A stretch of DNA of 64,000 bases, from positions 41,041,732 through 41,105,731 of the forward strand of contig CM059572.1 in NCBI GenBank assembly GCA_030386875.1, written 5' to 3'. This document shows positions 11,693-23,500 of this stretch, piece by piece. The translations under genes were made by a program, and so were the position numbers. This DNA is from Morinoia aosen. Its lineage: Eukaryota > Arthropoda > Malacostraca > Amphipoda > Talitridae. The notes beneath the pieces are model-generated. The model did no database searches, was not told the origin of the DNA, and saw nothing but the letters and a program-made list of their open reading frames with translations. Within the stretch, counting starts at the first letter, position 1. Each line of letters opens with the position of its first letter.

Positions 11693-12750
11693 CACAAACG
11701 CCTCATTGACAGTAATTAACGGGAAATTAATAAAGGCATACCAATCAGTCAATCATATCATATTTAAATGAATTTTAAACCTACTGATTTGAATGCTCAG
11801 TTGAACTATGTCCTAGTAAAGCAAGTAATTAGCATTTGTTTAATTTCCTCTAAATAAATCGAATAGCCTACTATCCACAGTACACCATATTGAAACATAA
11901 TCGATGCAAAATACAGTGGAAAAGCGATCGAAAAAGTGTTTTAATCATAAAAAATATATCTGTTCACAACTGAAGTGCACAATGGAACGTAGTAGATTGG
12001 CAAAAATAGGGGCAAAGAATATTTTCAGAGCTCAATGAAGAAGCAAAATTCAAAATCTTTCCCATGCTCACAGGCTTCAGCCATGAAACAGAAGACAAAT
12101 TTCTCTTAGCAGCACACAGCCATACACATCCATTCCAATTCAGCAACCCTCATCGTGCAAGTTTTAGGGCACATATATACATAGATTGTTGCATATTTAT
12201 TCTAACATCTATGCCGATGATTTTCCGATTCTAAACAATTGTGTAAATCTCAGCAATTGTCTACAACACCTGCTTTATCGACTACAAGAGAAATGGTTCA
12301 TGAAAGAAGGATCATAATCCTTTAACGTTCCATTTTATGATCGTGTTTCCTTTGCAAATGCAATGCAACAGTTACAATGAAAATGAGTCCTTTACCTATG
12401 AGGGTAGAGTTGATGTGCAATCTCAATGAGTAGGAGGATTTGCTCCGTGCCTTCACCCATCCGTTTTTTTGAGGCGGCCTCACACGACCAATCCGTAGTA
12501 CTACGTTATCAAATTGATCGGGTTGCTAGACGGAATGATGAACAGAGCTGTCACACGCTTCAGGATTTTGTTGCGATCCGTAGCCATTTAAATCAAGCAA
12601 TCATACAAGATGGATGGGAACACAAGTGTTTGTCAAGTTGGGGTGAAGTATTTCACGCTCTCTGAAATAGCTTTTACCGGTGGAAAATGTTGATCAATCA
12701 AAAAAAGAGAAAAATGTGGTCGGCTTCGACTTGGAATTGCGAACTATCTA
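11693..12750. other. Intergenic, nothing recognised
   Basis: No supported gene. The 79-codon open frame at 12426-12665 matches nothing I know and has no splice or codon support. Confidence 0.45.
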
Positions 12751-12949
12751 GCAAAAGTTATGCGATCGGAAGACGCTGAGTCCTACAAGTACGGATATAA
12801 TGAATTCCAACAGTTTTATTTATTTATTATTTACAATTTTAATTACCGTATGTCGATACCGTTATGCGGTCGACGTGAGGGTTCGTGGAAAAGGGGCTGT
12901 CTTCTGTGCAGCTACTTTTTTCCGGGGCGCTACCTTTTCCGCGCAGCTG

Positions 12950-13200
12950 CCCTTCCTGAGGTTCGTGTGGGTACCGCCTACGCCGTAATTAGTCCGCTAG
13001 GGCAACAGAAGTAGTTTCTGTATGTGCCGAACTACGGCAGTGTTAGAATGAGGTTTGTGTGTGTACCGCCTACGCCGTAATTAGTCCGCTAGGGCAACAG
13101 AAGTTAATTCTATTTTTGCCGAAGTAGGGCGGTACCGTTAGGAAGACGAGCAACTGCCTGCGCTGTAATCAGACCTTTAGGGCTCCTCAGGAATTTCCCT
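12950..13200. repeat. Tandem duplication of about 95 bp
   Basis: The block TACCGCCTACGCCGTAATTA with GTCCGCTAGGGCAACAGAAG occurs at about 12970-13012 and again at about 13065-13104. A third, diverged trace (CTGCCTGCGCTGTAATCAGA) is near 13155. Confidence 0.8.
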
Positions 13201-14270
13201 GATTCGACGAACTGTGACAAGGTCTTCCTCTACGACAAACTATGCGGAATAGTTTGTCCTCCAATGTGATGCCTTAAGTCCCTTACTAAGCAAGGTATCG
13301 TAATAGACTAAAGCCTCTATCAAAAAGGAGCGAAGAATCTCCTTTTAACTCGGGATCTTGTTTGGTGTTGGCAGAATCTCTTTACAGTGCCTCTAAAATA
13401 GACAGATACATTTCAGGAAAGACAGTGATTCATTTTCTTTTACAAAAATAGTGTGTACAAACATGAGCTACGGCATAACATGGTACAACACGCAAAATTA
13501 TATTTAAAATATTACTGTTATTCAGCTAGGTAATCAAAATTATATGGAAATATCGAATTACAATATAAATGACACTTAAGGGCTAACTAAAGTAAATGTA
13601 CAGACGCACTATCGGGGCAGAGGAAGAGACTTAGGCCGGGTACAAGGAACTGATCACTTAAAGAAAATATTTAAGATTATGGGTAACTAATAGAGATAGG
13701 GCTCGACAACATCTGCGCGGCATGATACCGTATTACCAGTTCGCACTTTGAAATAAGGAACTCTGTATGAACTCCTCGTTGCATCTTTATCGCAGTAATC
13801 AAAAATGTATTTTGCTATACATCCCACTGTCTCATACAGCCTTTCGCTCTAATTTGTGAATTATCCCGTTTTAGAACTTTTTAAGCTACACTAATATGTT
13901 TCATGTATAATCATTATTTGCTTTGTGCATTTAAATGAATATTTTTATTTTTAAAAAATCTCGTAGACTCAAATCAAGCACTTTATCAATACCTTTCTAC
14001 CGGGGTCACAAGCACACACCAATTTTGGACCCCAGCCTAGTCTGGAAAGAATATTTTTTAAATTGAAAGCCTCATTAATTGTGGAAAGGACTGAAAGTTT
14101 TTATATTTTTCTCTAACCAAAGTATATAATGCTGAAATAATGGCCCCTTTTCGCGTCTAATAAGGAGTACGTTTTTATATTCGTCCACTGCCAACTCTCC
14201 ACACCGCGAAAACCTCACACTCAGCCAGCGTAGTGCAGTTGATCATTAAACCATAATTAGGTTCATATGT
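13201..14270. other. Intergenic, nothing recognised
   Basis: AT-rich, no supported gene or clear repeat. Confidence 0.45.
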
Positions 14271-14279
14271 AATTTATAT

Positions 14280-16395
14280 GTAGAAATTTCATAGCTACGT
14301 GGTACTCATAAGTAATACCAATCTCTCACCGTGGCTCTATTTTATCGCATGTCGTTAAAGAAAATACGGAGAGGACGAAAAAACCTAAAATGTTTTTTGT
14401 TGTTGCTCTCCAACTGTAACTCGATTTTCCTGAAATTTCTGCTAGAAAATTAGTAATTATCTCTTTTTTACGTCCACTAAGTCCCTCTTATATTTTTCTT
14501 AATTATTTCCGTCGACTACAATGAGCAACACAGGCGTCAGCTCAATGTAACAGGACGAAGTTTGTTTTTATAAATACAATTATTCTTATTTTCTGTATTC
14601 ATAGTTACCCTCCGTATAATGAACAAGCTCTGAAGTTAATTTTGTGCGTATATCCGTTTACATGTTTCGATAGATGCGAGTGTTTTGCTATGTTTTCCAT
14701 AAATTATTCTTGGCTTACGTTGTCTCCTAATTCTGAAATCATTTACGACGGTGTTTCAGTCGAGCTCGATAAAGCGTATTCATATCTTTTTCTCCTTTCG
14801 TTTTTTCTTTCGCTTATAGTGAAGGACTTCCAAGGCATTCTCTAGTAATGTTTATGGGTTTTCAATCATATTATCAAGCATGAAATATCGCAGAGAATAG
14901 ATTTTGCATGTTTCTCTCATTGACATAATTATTCACTGGGAGGGCTATTGTTCTCCTCGTTTGGTTTGTACTCTTGCACTCTTCGTAGGTGGGGAATAAG
15001 TAGTTTCTTCTTCCTCATATCTTCTTTCTCTGCGCAAAGTTGGCACTGAATTTCAAATCAAAAGTAACTCTAAATTTTAGTAAATAAAATTAGCACACTG
15101 GCTCACTCTTCCATTTACGTCTTCGTGCCTAATTTTCGTAAATATTTGCTACTCATTAGTGATATCCGGCTAGCTCAGTATCTCCGTTTTATCCGATGTG
15201 CCCATATCCGTACATTGTTGAAAAGAATACCGGGAGGATGTGAAACCCGAGATGTTTTTTGTTGTTGCTCCTAGACTGTAACTTGATTTCCCATAAAATT
15301 TCTGTTAGAAAATTAAAAACTAGTTCTTTTTAGGTTTTTCGGAGTCTTTTTTACTTCTACTTGTTTTTCCATCCAGTAATTTCATACCATAACACTGAGC
15401 TCGACTGTAATTTTCGATGTAGCGGAAGGAAGTTTGTTTTTTATGTTTATCATTTTTCTTATATTCATTTTCAGTACGTAGATATATGAATATTACATTT
15501 TTATTTAATTCGTCCCTGGCGTGGTTAATCTATTAGTACGCCTCATATGGTTCGTCAATAATGTAACGCCTCGCATGGTTTGTCTATTAGTACTTCTCGT
15601 ATGGTACGTTTATAAGGACGGTTTACACTAAGGAATTTTTTAAATCCAATCTGTTGATATGCATCTTATGTATAAACTTTTTGGAAATGAACGGTTTTTA
15701 TTTCTTTCTTTTCTTTTCTTTTCTTTCTTTCTTTCTTTCTTTCTTTCAGCTTTCAGAATTTCAACTCGTTTCAATGTCATTCTTGTGAATTAGCACTCGT
15801 TTCTTTCTTTGTCTTCAATCAGGGTTACCACTCGCTTCTTCATCATCGACCAACTCCAACTCGTTTCGATGTCATCTATCAGAAATACGACTTCATTTCT
15901 GTGTGATCTATCGGAATTAGAAGTCGATTTTAGTAATAAATCAGATTTAAAACTGTTTAGAAATTTTTAGAGTGCGTTTTGGGCAATGTTGTTGATAAAT
16001 GAATTTTAAACTATCTTTTTTCTCATTACTTGGTAATAATTTATGGTATTTCAATCCGCTTCGGTAAGACGCTTTTTTTTTCTTTAGTTATTTCGTTTCA
16101 ATTATTAACTTAGGAATTGCGAAGAATTATCTAGTAGTATTGCAATTATTTATTAGTTGTCACCCATCTCTACGTGTATAAAATATCCAAGAAGTGATAT
16201 TTAGACTGTTACTCTCAATAACATAATTAGCCCCCGATACGACTACATATAATAAGCCTTGTAAGGTTTTCCATCAATTATGAGGACCTTTATATTAAGA
16301 GATTTTTAAAACCCAATGTGTATGCATCTTATGTATTAACTTTTTGGAAGTAAGCAGTTTTCTTTCTTTTTTCTTTCTGCTAGAATAGTTTAAAA
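14280..16395. repeat. Old direct duplications
   Basis: Segments at about 14280-14520 and 15130-15360 share blocks such as ATGTTTTTTGTTGTTGCTC and TTTCTGNTAGAAAATTA in the same order. Segments at about 15500-15720 and 16200-16390 share TGCATCTTATGTATNAACTT with a following TTTTGGAAnTnANCnGTTTT and a TTTC-rich tail. They look like diverged copies of one non-coding unit, possibly an old transposon. Confidence 0.6.
15703..15748. repeat. TTTC microsatellite
   Basis: Run of TTTC/TTTTC units at the end of one copy of the old duplication. Confidence 0.9.
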
Positions 16396-16424
16396 AGATC
16401 GAAACATCAGTTTCGACAGATCAC

Positions 16425-17471
16425 TTAAATCGTGAATAGCGGTAAATTGTACATGGAAAGGGACGGAACATTTACGACATCCACGTTAGGTTTCAAACGT
16501 ATTTTGTATGGTTTAATCGCAGCAGCGGAGATCGTTTCATTTTCTATAGTAATAACGTCTCTGAATTCATTCAAGAAACTCAGCAATTCAGGCTTCATTT
16601 CGTCATCGTTACACTTGATATCATCATTATTTAATTTCCGCCGACCACGGGCTACTTCTTTGGAATCAGAAACGTACCCTTTGTCGACAACTCCTGTGAT
16701 CCCAACAGATTTACTATTAGTGTCTTTCTTCTCGACATCTAAATGACTGTCCTGAACAACACTCGCTGCCTGCACAAAGGTACTCAATCCTCCTTTTAAT
16801 TCTCCTTGTACATCTGACAAGTAAACTTCGGATTCAACGTGATCCTTCTCCACTTTTTCTAAAGTACTTATAATTGCATTCTCTGGTAAAACAATCGCTC
16901 TGTCGGAGCTATTAATTAACAACAACGGAATCTTTCTCCTATTATTTACTTTCACAATTGCTTCTGCGACACAAATGCCTTCTTTTAAAGTTGCTTTCTT
17001 TATTATGTATTCTCCATTTTTACACTTTCCAACATGTCCTACATGTTTCAAAATTACATTGGGAGCAATCTCCACTCGTTGAGTATGCACTCTTAACGGC
17101 CTTGGCCCTGTGTGGGAATTGGTAACTGCAACTACGCCTCGAACAGGCTGATTTTCTCTCTTACCATCCTTTTTTACTTCCTCGCCTGCTCTCTCAGCAT
17201 TACACGTCCTGAGATTTTCTCTCTTCTCTCTTAGCTTATTTAGGACTTTTTTCTTAGCTCTGGACGTAATCGTGTCCGCCATGAGACACTCAGTATTCTC
17301 TATTAAATACTCGAGACACTCTGTCTTTCTCTTTTTTCGTCGTTTTACCTCTGCAAAGGGGATTTTCTCGTCTTTGATAATTAAACATCTTTGTTTCAAG
17401 TCTACAACGGCGTTCTTGTCTAATAAATCACGCCCAATAATGACGTCATAATTGTAAATACCATCCTTAAT
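16425..17471 (-). pseudogene. pol: Ty3/gypsy pol fragment B: protease end and RT start
   Basis: It begins at the BEL target site with YNYDVIIGRDLLDKNAVVDL, the conserved C-terminal I-G-R/x-D-L-L block of retropepsins. It then runs through a basic linker and a beta-rich segment to FLNEFRDVITIENE...KPYKIRLKP, the usual lead-in to gypsy reverse transcriptase. Thereafter the similarity stops and the frame terminates at 16425. No RT catalytic motif is present. The fragment is non-functional by truncation. Confidence 0.8.
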
Positions 17472-18614
17472 TGTCTAAAATAAAACCTTATTTTACGCTA
17501 TTTTTCCGCGATTGGGGAAACTAGCCTTCGCGAGTTGTAATAAAGTATTTTAATTAAACTTCAAAGTTAAAATACACTCTGGGAGGCCGCCCGATATTCA
17601 TAAAGTGTGAAGACTATTACAGACGGTTTCCTCGAGTCACGACACCTGAGAGAGGCAGACCCATTTCAGCCTCAGCGGCGCACACATCTCCGTGCTTAAT
17701 CAACTGCCTTTACATTCGAGAGCCCACGAAACGATGATGGGCTAAGGCACATATCCGGCACGGCCTGCGTCTTGTGGGCGCTGGCCTCTGGAGACTTCAC
17801 TTCGCCTGCACACCTGCACGCCGTAGCCTGAGTGGCAGATGTAAGTCGGGCGGCCTTTATTTCCCGATGTCTGAAGCAGGCATTAATTAGGCTAGCCTCG
17901 GTGATCCTCTGTACGGGTTGCTTTTAAACGCGACTCGTGAAGCTAGGCTTTCCCTAATCTGTGGCGACAGCCGGGGCCAGGGCTTCAAAATGAAATACCA
18001 CAACTCTATTCGCGCATAATACCAAAACTCTATTCGCGCATAATACCAAAACTCTATTCGCGCATAATACCAAAACTCTATTCGCGCATAATACCAAAAC
18101 TCTATTCGATCGTGCATAATAAAAATCTATTCGATCGTGTATAATAATATAAATTTATTCGATCGTGTATAATATTAAAAATCTATTCGATCGTGTATAA
18201 TATTAAAAATCTATTCGATCGTGTATAATATTAAAAGTCTATTCGTTCTTGCATAATATTAAAAGTCTATTCGTTCTTGCATAATATTGAAAGTATATTC
18301 GTGTACAGCACTATAATCGATAAGTCTTCCTCCAGCAATCCATGCTCCTTGGGCGATCGCGAGGGTCCTCCATCCGGGTTGCCTGCCCGGGATGCTCCGC
18401 TCGTGCCCGGCCTGCCTCGGTCATCCAGAAGACTGTTGTTTAACTCCTCTGTAATTTTTTCCTTCGAACTTTCTGAAACTTAAAACCTGCGACTCCACAA
18501 AATTCATCAAAATTAAAAGTCTTTGCGGTGGTGAATTTGGTTAATCTCCTTTGCGATAGTAAATTTGAAATTAAGGAAGAGACCTCGAAGTTTTGATTGG
18601 GGGTTTTTTCTACA
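17472..18614 (+). repeat. BEL 5' LTR
   Basis: TG...CA-ended, 1143 bp. It contains a tandem array at about 18003-18300: five copies of CTCTATTCGCGCATAATACC plus AAAA (24 bp), then about seven copies of a related 27-bp unit with TCTATTCGATCGTGTATAAT. Small frames on either strand inside it are shadows shared by both LTRs. Confidence 0.93.
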
Positions 18615-18634
18615 TGGCGCTGTAGACAGGATGC
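18615..18634 (+). promoter_or_regulatory. Candidate primer-binding site of the BEL element
   Basis: TGGCGCTGTAGACAGGATG begins directly after the 5' LTR. The TGG start fits pairing with a tRNA 3' CCA end. I could not name the tRNA. Confidence 0.6.
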
Positions 18635-18728
18635 CGAGGCGGCAGTGTGCGGGTGTGAGTCTCCTGGGTTGGCGGCCCGTGACGGGGCTGCGCTGATCTT
18701 CCAAAATTGTGAGTAACTATCTTGAACT

Positions 18729-20582
18729 ATGTCTAATAAGGACTTTATCATTAAATCTCGTGGTTTCGTCAGGACTCAGATTACTAAACTTCATGACAAA
18801 ATTTCTAGTGATTATTTAGTTCTTTCCGAGACTGAGAAACAGGCTCATGTCTTTAAGTTGAACCAGTTGGAAACTGATGTAACTGCTTTCGATGCTCAAG
18901 TGGCTTCGCTGTTGTACGGGTCTGGTGTTGATGATTCTAAGTTTTATGAGGAATTGGAAGCTTGCCAGGCTTATAAGGATAAGATTGTCGAATCTAGAAG
19001 CTTTCTCACTGTAGTCATGACTTCTCCTGTAAGCAGTGATGCGGCCACATTACCTCCTACTGTAAGCAAACTCAAACTGCCTGAAGTGCCTTTACCTAGT
19101 TATTCTCATGCTCCTGAGGAGAGTTTACAGCACTTCCTGAGAGGGTTTGAAAGCATCCTAAACAAATATTCTCTTACTAGCCACGAAAAATTCATATTCT
19201 TGAAGCGTCAATTAAAGGGTGAGCCTTTGTCGCTCGTTAATTCTCTAGGCGTGTCGGAGCAGTCGTATGAGAACGCAAGGGAATTGTTGATAAAGGCATT
19301 TGCCAGTGAAACGGTTCAAAAGTTTGATGCAATAAAGCGTTTGGCTACCCTGGAGCTACCGGTAAATGGTAATTCTTACGAATTTGTTAGTGAAATGAGA
19401 GTAGCTTTAGAATCTTTTCGTGTACTTCAGATTGACATTGAGACCATCCAACAATTTTTCGTTTGGAATGCCATGAATTCTGATTTGCAAACTCAGTTAA
19501 TAAACATCTGTAATAATAATAAACCTACTATTAAAGAAATTCAAGACAATATCTTTAAAGCAATTGACCGTTGCAAAGAAATTGACTCTAACAAGAGTAC
19601 AAGCAGGGACAAAAAAGTAAGATCTTGCAGTTCCTATTCGGCAGAACCTGACCTTTCTTCTTTCGCGGTAAATGTTAAGTACGGGTCCAGAGGCGAGCCT
19701 AGGGCAAATTCCGTGAGATTTTGTAGCTTGTGTAGTGAAACCGGGCGGTCTAAAGTCACTTCTCACGTTACCAGAGAATGCAGGAAGTACGAGACCCCTG
19801 AGTCTAAGATAGCACGGTTGAAGTCCTTAAATTATTGTACTCGTTGTGGCTTTGCTAATCACTCAACTGAACAATGTTCTTTTAAATTTGGTAGGCCCTG
19901 TTTTAAATGTAAAGGTGACCACATGACCTTCTTGTGCACCGAGGGTAATCCTCCTAAACATAAATCTCCTACATCTAGAAATAATACCCCATCAAATGCG
20001 AGTTTGTTCACTGGTACGGTTTGGACGAGTGTAGCCGATATTGGTGAGAATTCTGTCATACCGACATTTACTGCAAAAATAAAGAATGTTGATATACGCG
20101 CTATGAAAGATACTGGCTGTCAGCCTAACTTCATTGTCTCTAAAATCGCAAGTGACTTAAACTTGCCTATCCTGCGTTCTAATGTGCCAATAACTGTAAA
20201 CGGTTTTAACGAGGCTAGGAAGCTTGTAACTAATGTAGTTCAGGTTCCTCTAGAAATGAACGGTAAACTTCGCAGGGTAGAGGCCATTTGCATTCCTGAA
20301 ATAAGACTTAACGTAAACTTACCTGGTCTGTCTGATGTGGCGAAGCAATTTCAGATTAAAGGATATAAACTGGCAGATTCCTTGGTAACTGAATCTGATT
20401 CTTTATCATGCTTACAGTTTGTGCTCGGAACCAATGATTCGTATGTTTTGATTGAGCAACAAATTGAGTTTGGAGACTCTGTTCCATCAGTATTTGCGAG
20501 GACTGAGGCAGGTGTTCTTCTCTTCGGTAATCTGAATAGGCTTCTGGCGAATGTTTCTTCCCTTCCACCCTCAGAGTCTTGA
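18729..20582 (+). CDS. gag: BEL/Pao gag-protease
   Basis: 617 codons from ATG 18729, the first start after the primer site. Residues about 1-300 are a helical Gag region, including the BEL-type capsid block LPSYSHAPEESLQHFLRGFE. Residues about 365-410 hold two Cys/His knuckles (CTRCGFANHSTEQC and CFKCKGDHMTFLC). Around residue 460 lies the aspartic protease site MKDTGCQPNFI, followed by a retropepsin-like fold and the LLFGNL segment. The ORF ends in TGA at 20580-20582, exactly between protease and RT. The next ORF is in the same frame only one codon later. Confidence 0.9.
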   Translation: MSNKDFIIKSRGFVRTQITKLHDKISSDYLVLSETEKQAHVFKLNQLETDVTAFDAQVASLLYGSGVDDSKFYEELEACQAYKDKIVESRSFLTVVMTSPVSSDAATLPPTVSKLKLPEVPLPSYSHAPEESLQHFLRGFESILNKYSLTSHEKFIFLKRQLKGEPLSLVNSLGVSEQSYENARELLIKAFASETVQKFDAIKRLATLELPVNGNSYEFVSEMRVALESFRVLQIDIETIQQFFVWNAMNSDLQTQLINICNNNKPTIKEIQDNIFKAIDRCKEIDSNKSTSRDKKVRSCSSYSAEPDLSSFAVNVKYGSRGEPRANSVRFCSLCSETGRSKVTSHVTRECRKYETPESKIARLKSLNYCTRCGFANHSTEQCSFKFGRPCFKCKGDHMTFLCTEGNPPKHKSPTSRNNTPSNASLFTGTVWTSVADIGENSVIPTFTAKIKNVDIRAMKDTGCQPNFIVSKIASDLNLPILRSNVPITVNGFNEARKLVTNVVQVPLEMNGKLRRVEAICIPEIRLNVNLPGLSDVAKQFQIKGYKLADSLVTESDSLSCLQFVLGTNDSYVLIEQQIEFGDSVPSVFARTEAGVLLFGNLNRLLANVSSLPPSES

Positions 20583-20585
20583 CAG

Positions 20586-23500
20586 ATGGCAGATCGTGCA
20601 GACGTCTCTCCGACCTGTGAGCTAGGTAACTGTGGTAATTGTATTGGTTTCTCTGCATACGTCGTCTTAGACGATGAGGGGGAAGTTTTAGATAGAGATC
20701 TTCAGTTGGCAACAAGTGAAGTGTTGGATTTTTGTTATAATAGAGTAGTCAATTACGATAGAACTAGCGACTCAGAATCTCATGAAGAAAACGATGAAGT
20801 TGTTAATTTTGTTTTGAGTAATACTACTAGAGATGCAGATGGGAGACTAATCATGCCCTTGCCTTGGCGGGGTGAATTTTCGCACTTGCTGGGATCAAAT
20901 TTCGGCCTAGCGAAGAGTATACTTAGCTCTAATCTACGGAAACTTCATAAGGACAAAGAAAAATTGATTATGGTGGATAACGTTTTTAAGGATCAAGTCG
21001 AGTCAGGAGTTATTGAACGTGTGCCTAATTTTCGTGAGTTTTGTGGGAACAACAAGCATAGTTTCTTGGCTCACATGCCCATTTTCAAGTTGCAGAGAGC
21101 TACTACTAAATGTAGGGTTGTCTTTTTGTCTAACATTTGCGAGAAATTTCAGGGTAAGGTTTCAATGAACCATAATCAAGTTCTTTGTCCTGGCCCTTGC
21201 CTGAATCATAAAATTTCTACTGCCTTGTTGATGCTGAGATTCGGTGAAAGACTGTTAATTTACGACTTGCGTAAGGCGTTCCTGCAGCTCTCATTAAATG
21301 ATCTAGACTCTAACCGTTTGATGTTTCTCTGGTTTAGGGACGTATCGAACGGGGATTTTTCCTTGGAGGCCTACAGAAGTTTGAGATTGCCCTTTGGGTT
21401 AAAGCCTAGCCCGGCGTTGCTGATGTTGGCCTTGTTTAAAATTCTGGTCCTCGATGAGAGCGAGTCCAATGATTTGAAACTATTGAAAATTCGGCTGTAC
21501 TCGTTGATTTACATGGATAATGGGGCCTATGCTGGGTCAGACGAAGAAGTGCAGTACGCGTTCTCAAAGTTGAATGAAATATTTAACCCATATAAATTTG
21601 AGATTCAGCAGGTGGAAACGAACTCAGAGAAGGTGCACCAGCTGTTGGTACAAAAAGGCGAGTCTCCTCCAGAAACCAAAGTCCTAGGTATGGTTTGGGA
21701 TAAAAGTTGCGATGCACTTGCCATTGTACGATTGGAGTTGGATGTCCAGGCCAATACAAAAAGGTTAGTTCTAAAGACTATTGCATCACAATACGATAAC
21801 TTCGGTTTAATTTTGCCTTGCTTAAATAGGGCTAAGTTATTTGTTCATAAGCTGCAGTGTTGCTCTGGTTTACAGTGGGACTCTGTTTTGAATGATGAAC
21901 TCATTAGGGAGTGGAAAGTTATTGCACGCCAATTCAATGCCCGACCTAACTACACCATAAAGCGGAATGTTGGTCACCACTCTGACGCGTATGAATTGAT
22001 TGCATTTTGCGACTCTAGTAAATTGATGTACGGTGTGGTGGTCTATTTGAAGAACGTTTGCACTGGTGTGGTCAGTTTCCTGCTAGCGAAGAATAGAATT
22101 ATTAATGACAGATTGAGTGTAAAAAGCATTCCCGTTCTCGAGCTTCAGGCCGTGGCCTATGCAGTGGAAATATTGGCAGAGTTACGGGACCAATTATCTG
22201 GAGAGTCGATCTTGTGCAAGGTAAATTTCGTTAAGTTTAAAGTTTGCACAGACAGCATGATTGCACTGCACTGGATCAATTCTTACGCGCTTAAGCTCGA
22301 GAAAATGCAGAAACATTCAGTGTTTTTACAAAATAGGTTGAAACAAATAATGGAGATGACAAAATCCTTACCCGTGGAATTTTCTTTCGCAGCATCAGTT
22401 GAAAATCCTGCCGATTTGACAACAAGGCCTGTCAGTCCTAGAAAACTAAGCGTGCGCACTTTTCATGAGGGGCCAGAATTTCTTTCAGGTGATGCTGAAA
22501 TGGCTCAAGATTTTACGGTAAGCTTGCCTCACCCTTGCCAGGACAGAGAGCGACCTCCCGAGCAGACTTATCTGGCAAGCGCTGGAGTAGAGGTGAGGGG
22601 CATAGAGTTCGCCGTTCCCGCTTCGCGATTCTCGAGTTTCGCTAAATTAGTATCAGTGTACTTTATAGTAAAGAGATTTTTTTTTTGTTTCGTAAGGAAA
22701 TTCGGGTCGGAGCCGGTGAAGCAGAGATTTGAGGAAAAAAGTTCAGAATTTAACCGTTCCCAAGCTGTTACAGATCTCTTACAGCTTGACCAACAACTTC
22801 ACTTTGGCGATATTTTTGAATATTTCAGAAACAGAACTACTTTGAACGAAACTCCTAAGTTAGTCTTTCGGTTGAATTTGTTTATCGATGCAGCCGGCCT
22901 TTTGAGAGTGAAGAGCAAGTTTGGCCGGGCTAGTGATTATAGTCATAATAATTATAACCCGATTGTGCTCTCAAAGAATAGTCGTGTAACTGAGTTGATT
23001 ATTAGAGATGCACATGTGCAAGCTGCCCATTCCGGTTGTTATACTTTACTTAATCAGTTGAAGAGGGAGTACTGGGTTGAGCATTTCTTCTCCACAGTGA
23101 AACGCGCTATTAAGAACTGCGTGGTGTGTAAGAGATTCAATTCTCGTACTGTAAAATTAAATCAGAACTCTTACAGAGACTTCAGGAGAAATCCCCCTTG
23201 TATTCCGTTTCGATCGATTTTTGTGGACTATTTAGGTCCCATGTGGGTCGGTAGTCAGACGGGCAAAAGGAAAGTTTGGCTGCTGTGCGTGACGTGCTTA
23301 TGGAGTAGGGCCGTGAACCTGAAAATTTGTGCAGACCTGTCGGTAGAGTCATTCTTGACAGCATTTCAGACGCACGTATACGAGCACGGTGTGCCTAGTC
23401 GCGTGTTTTCGGACCTGGGATCGCAACTAGTCTCAGCTGCAAATATTGTCGCAGATTTCCTTAAAGATGTGCATACGCAGACCTTCTTGAGCAGAAATGG

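Noticed and set aside
17887..18483. Small frames in the LTRs (ARIEFWYY repeats; 68-codon plus frame)
   Set aside because: Present identically in both LTRs and arise from the LTR tandem array.
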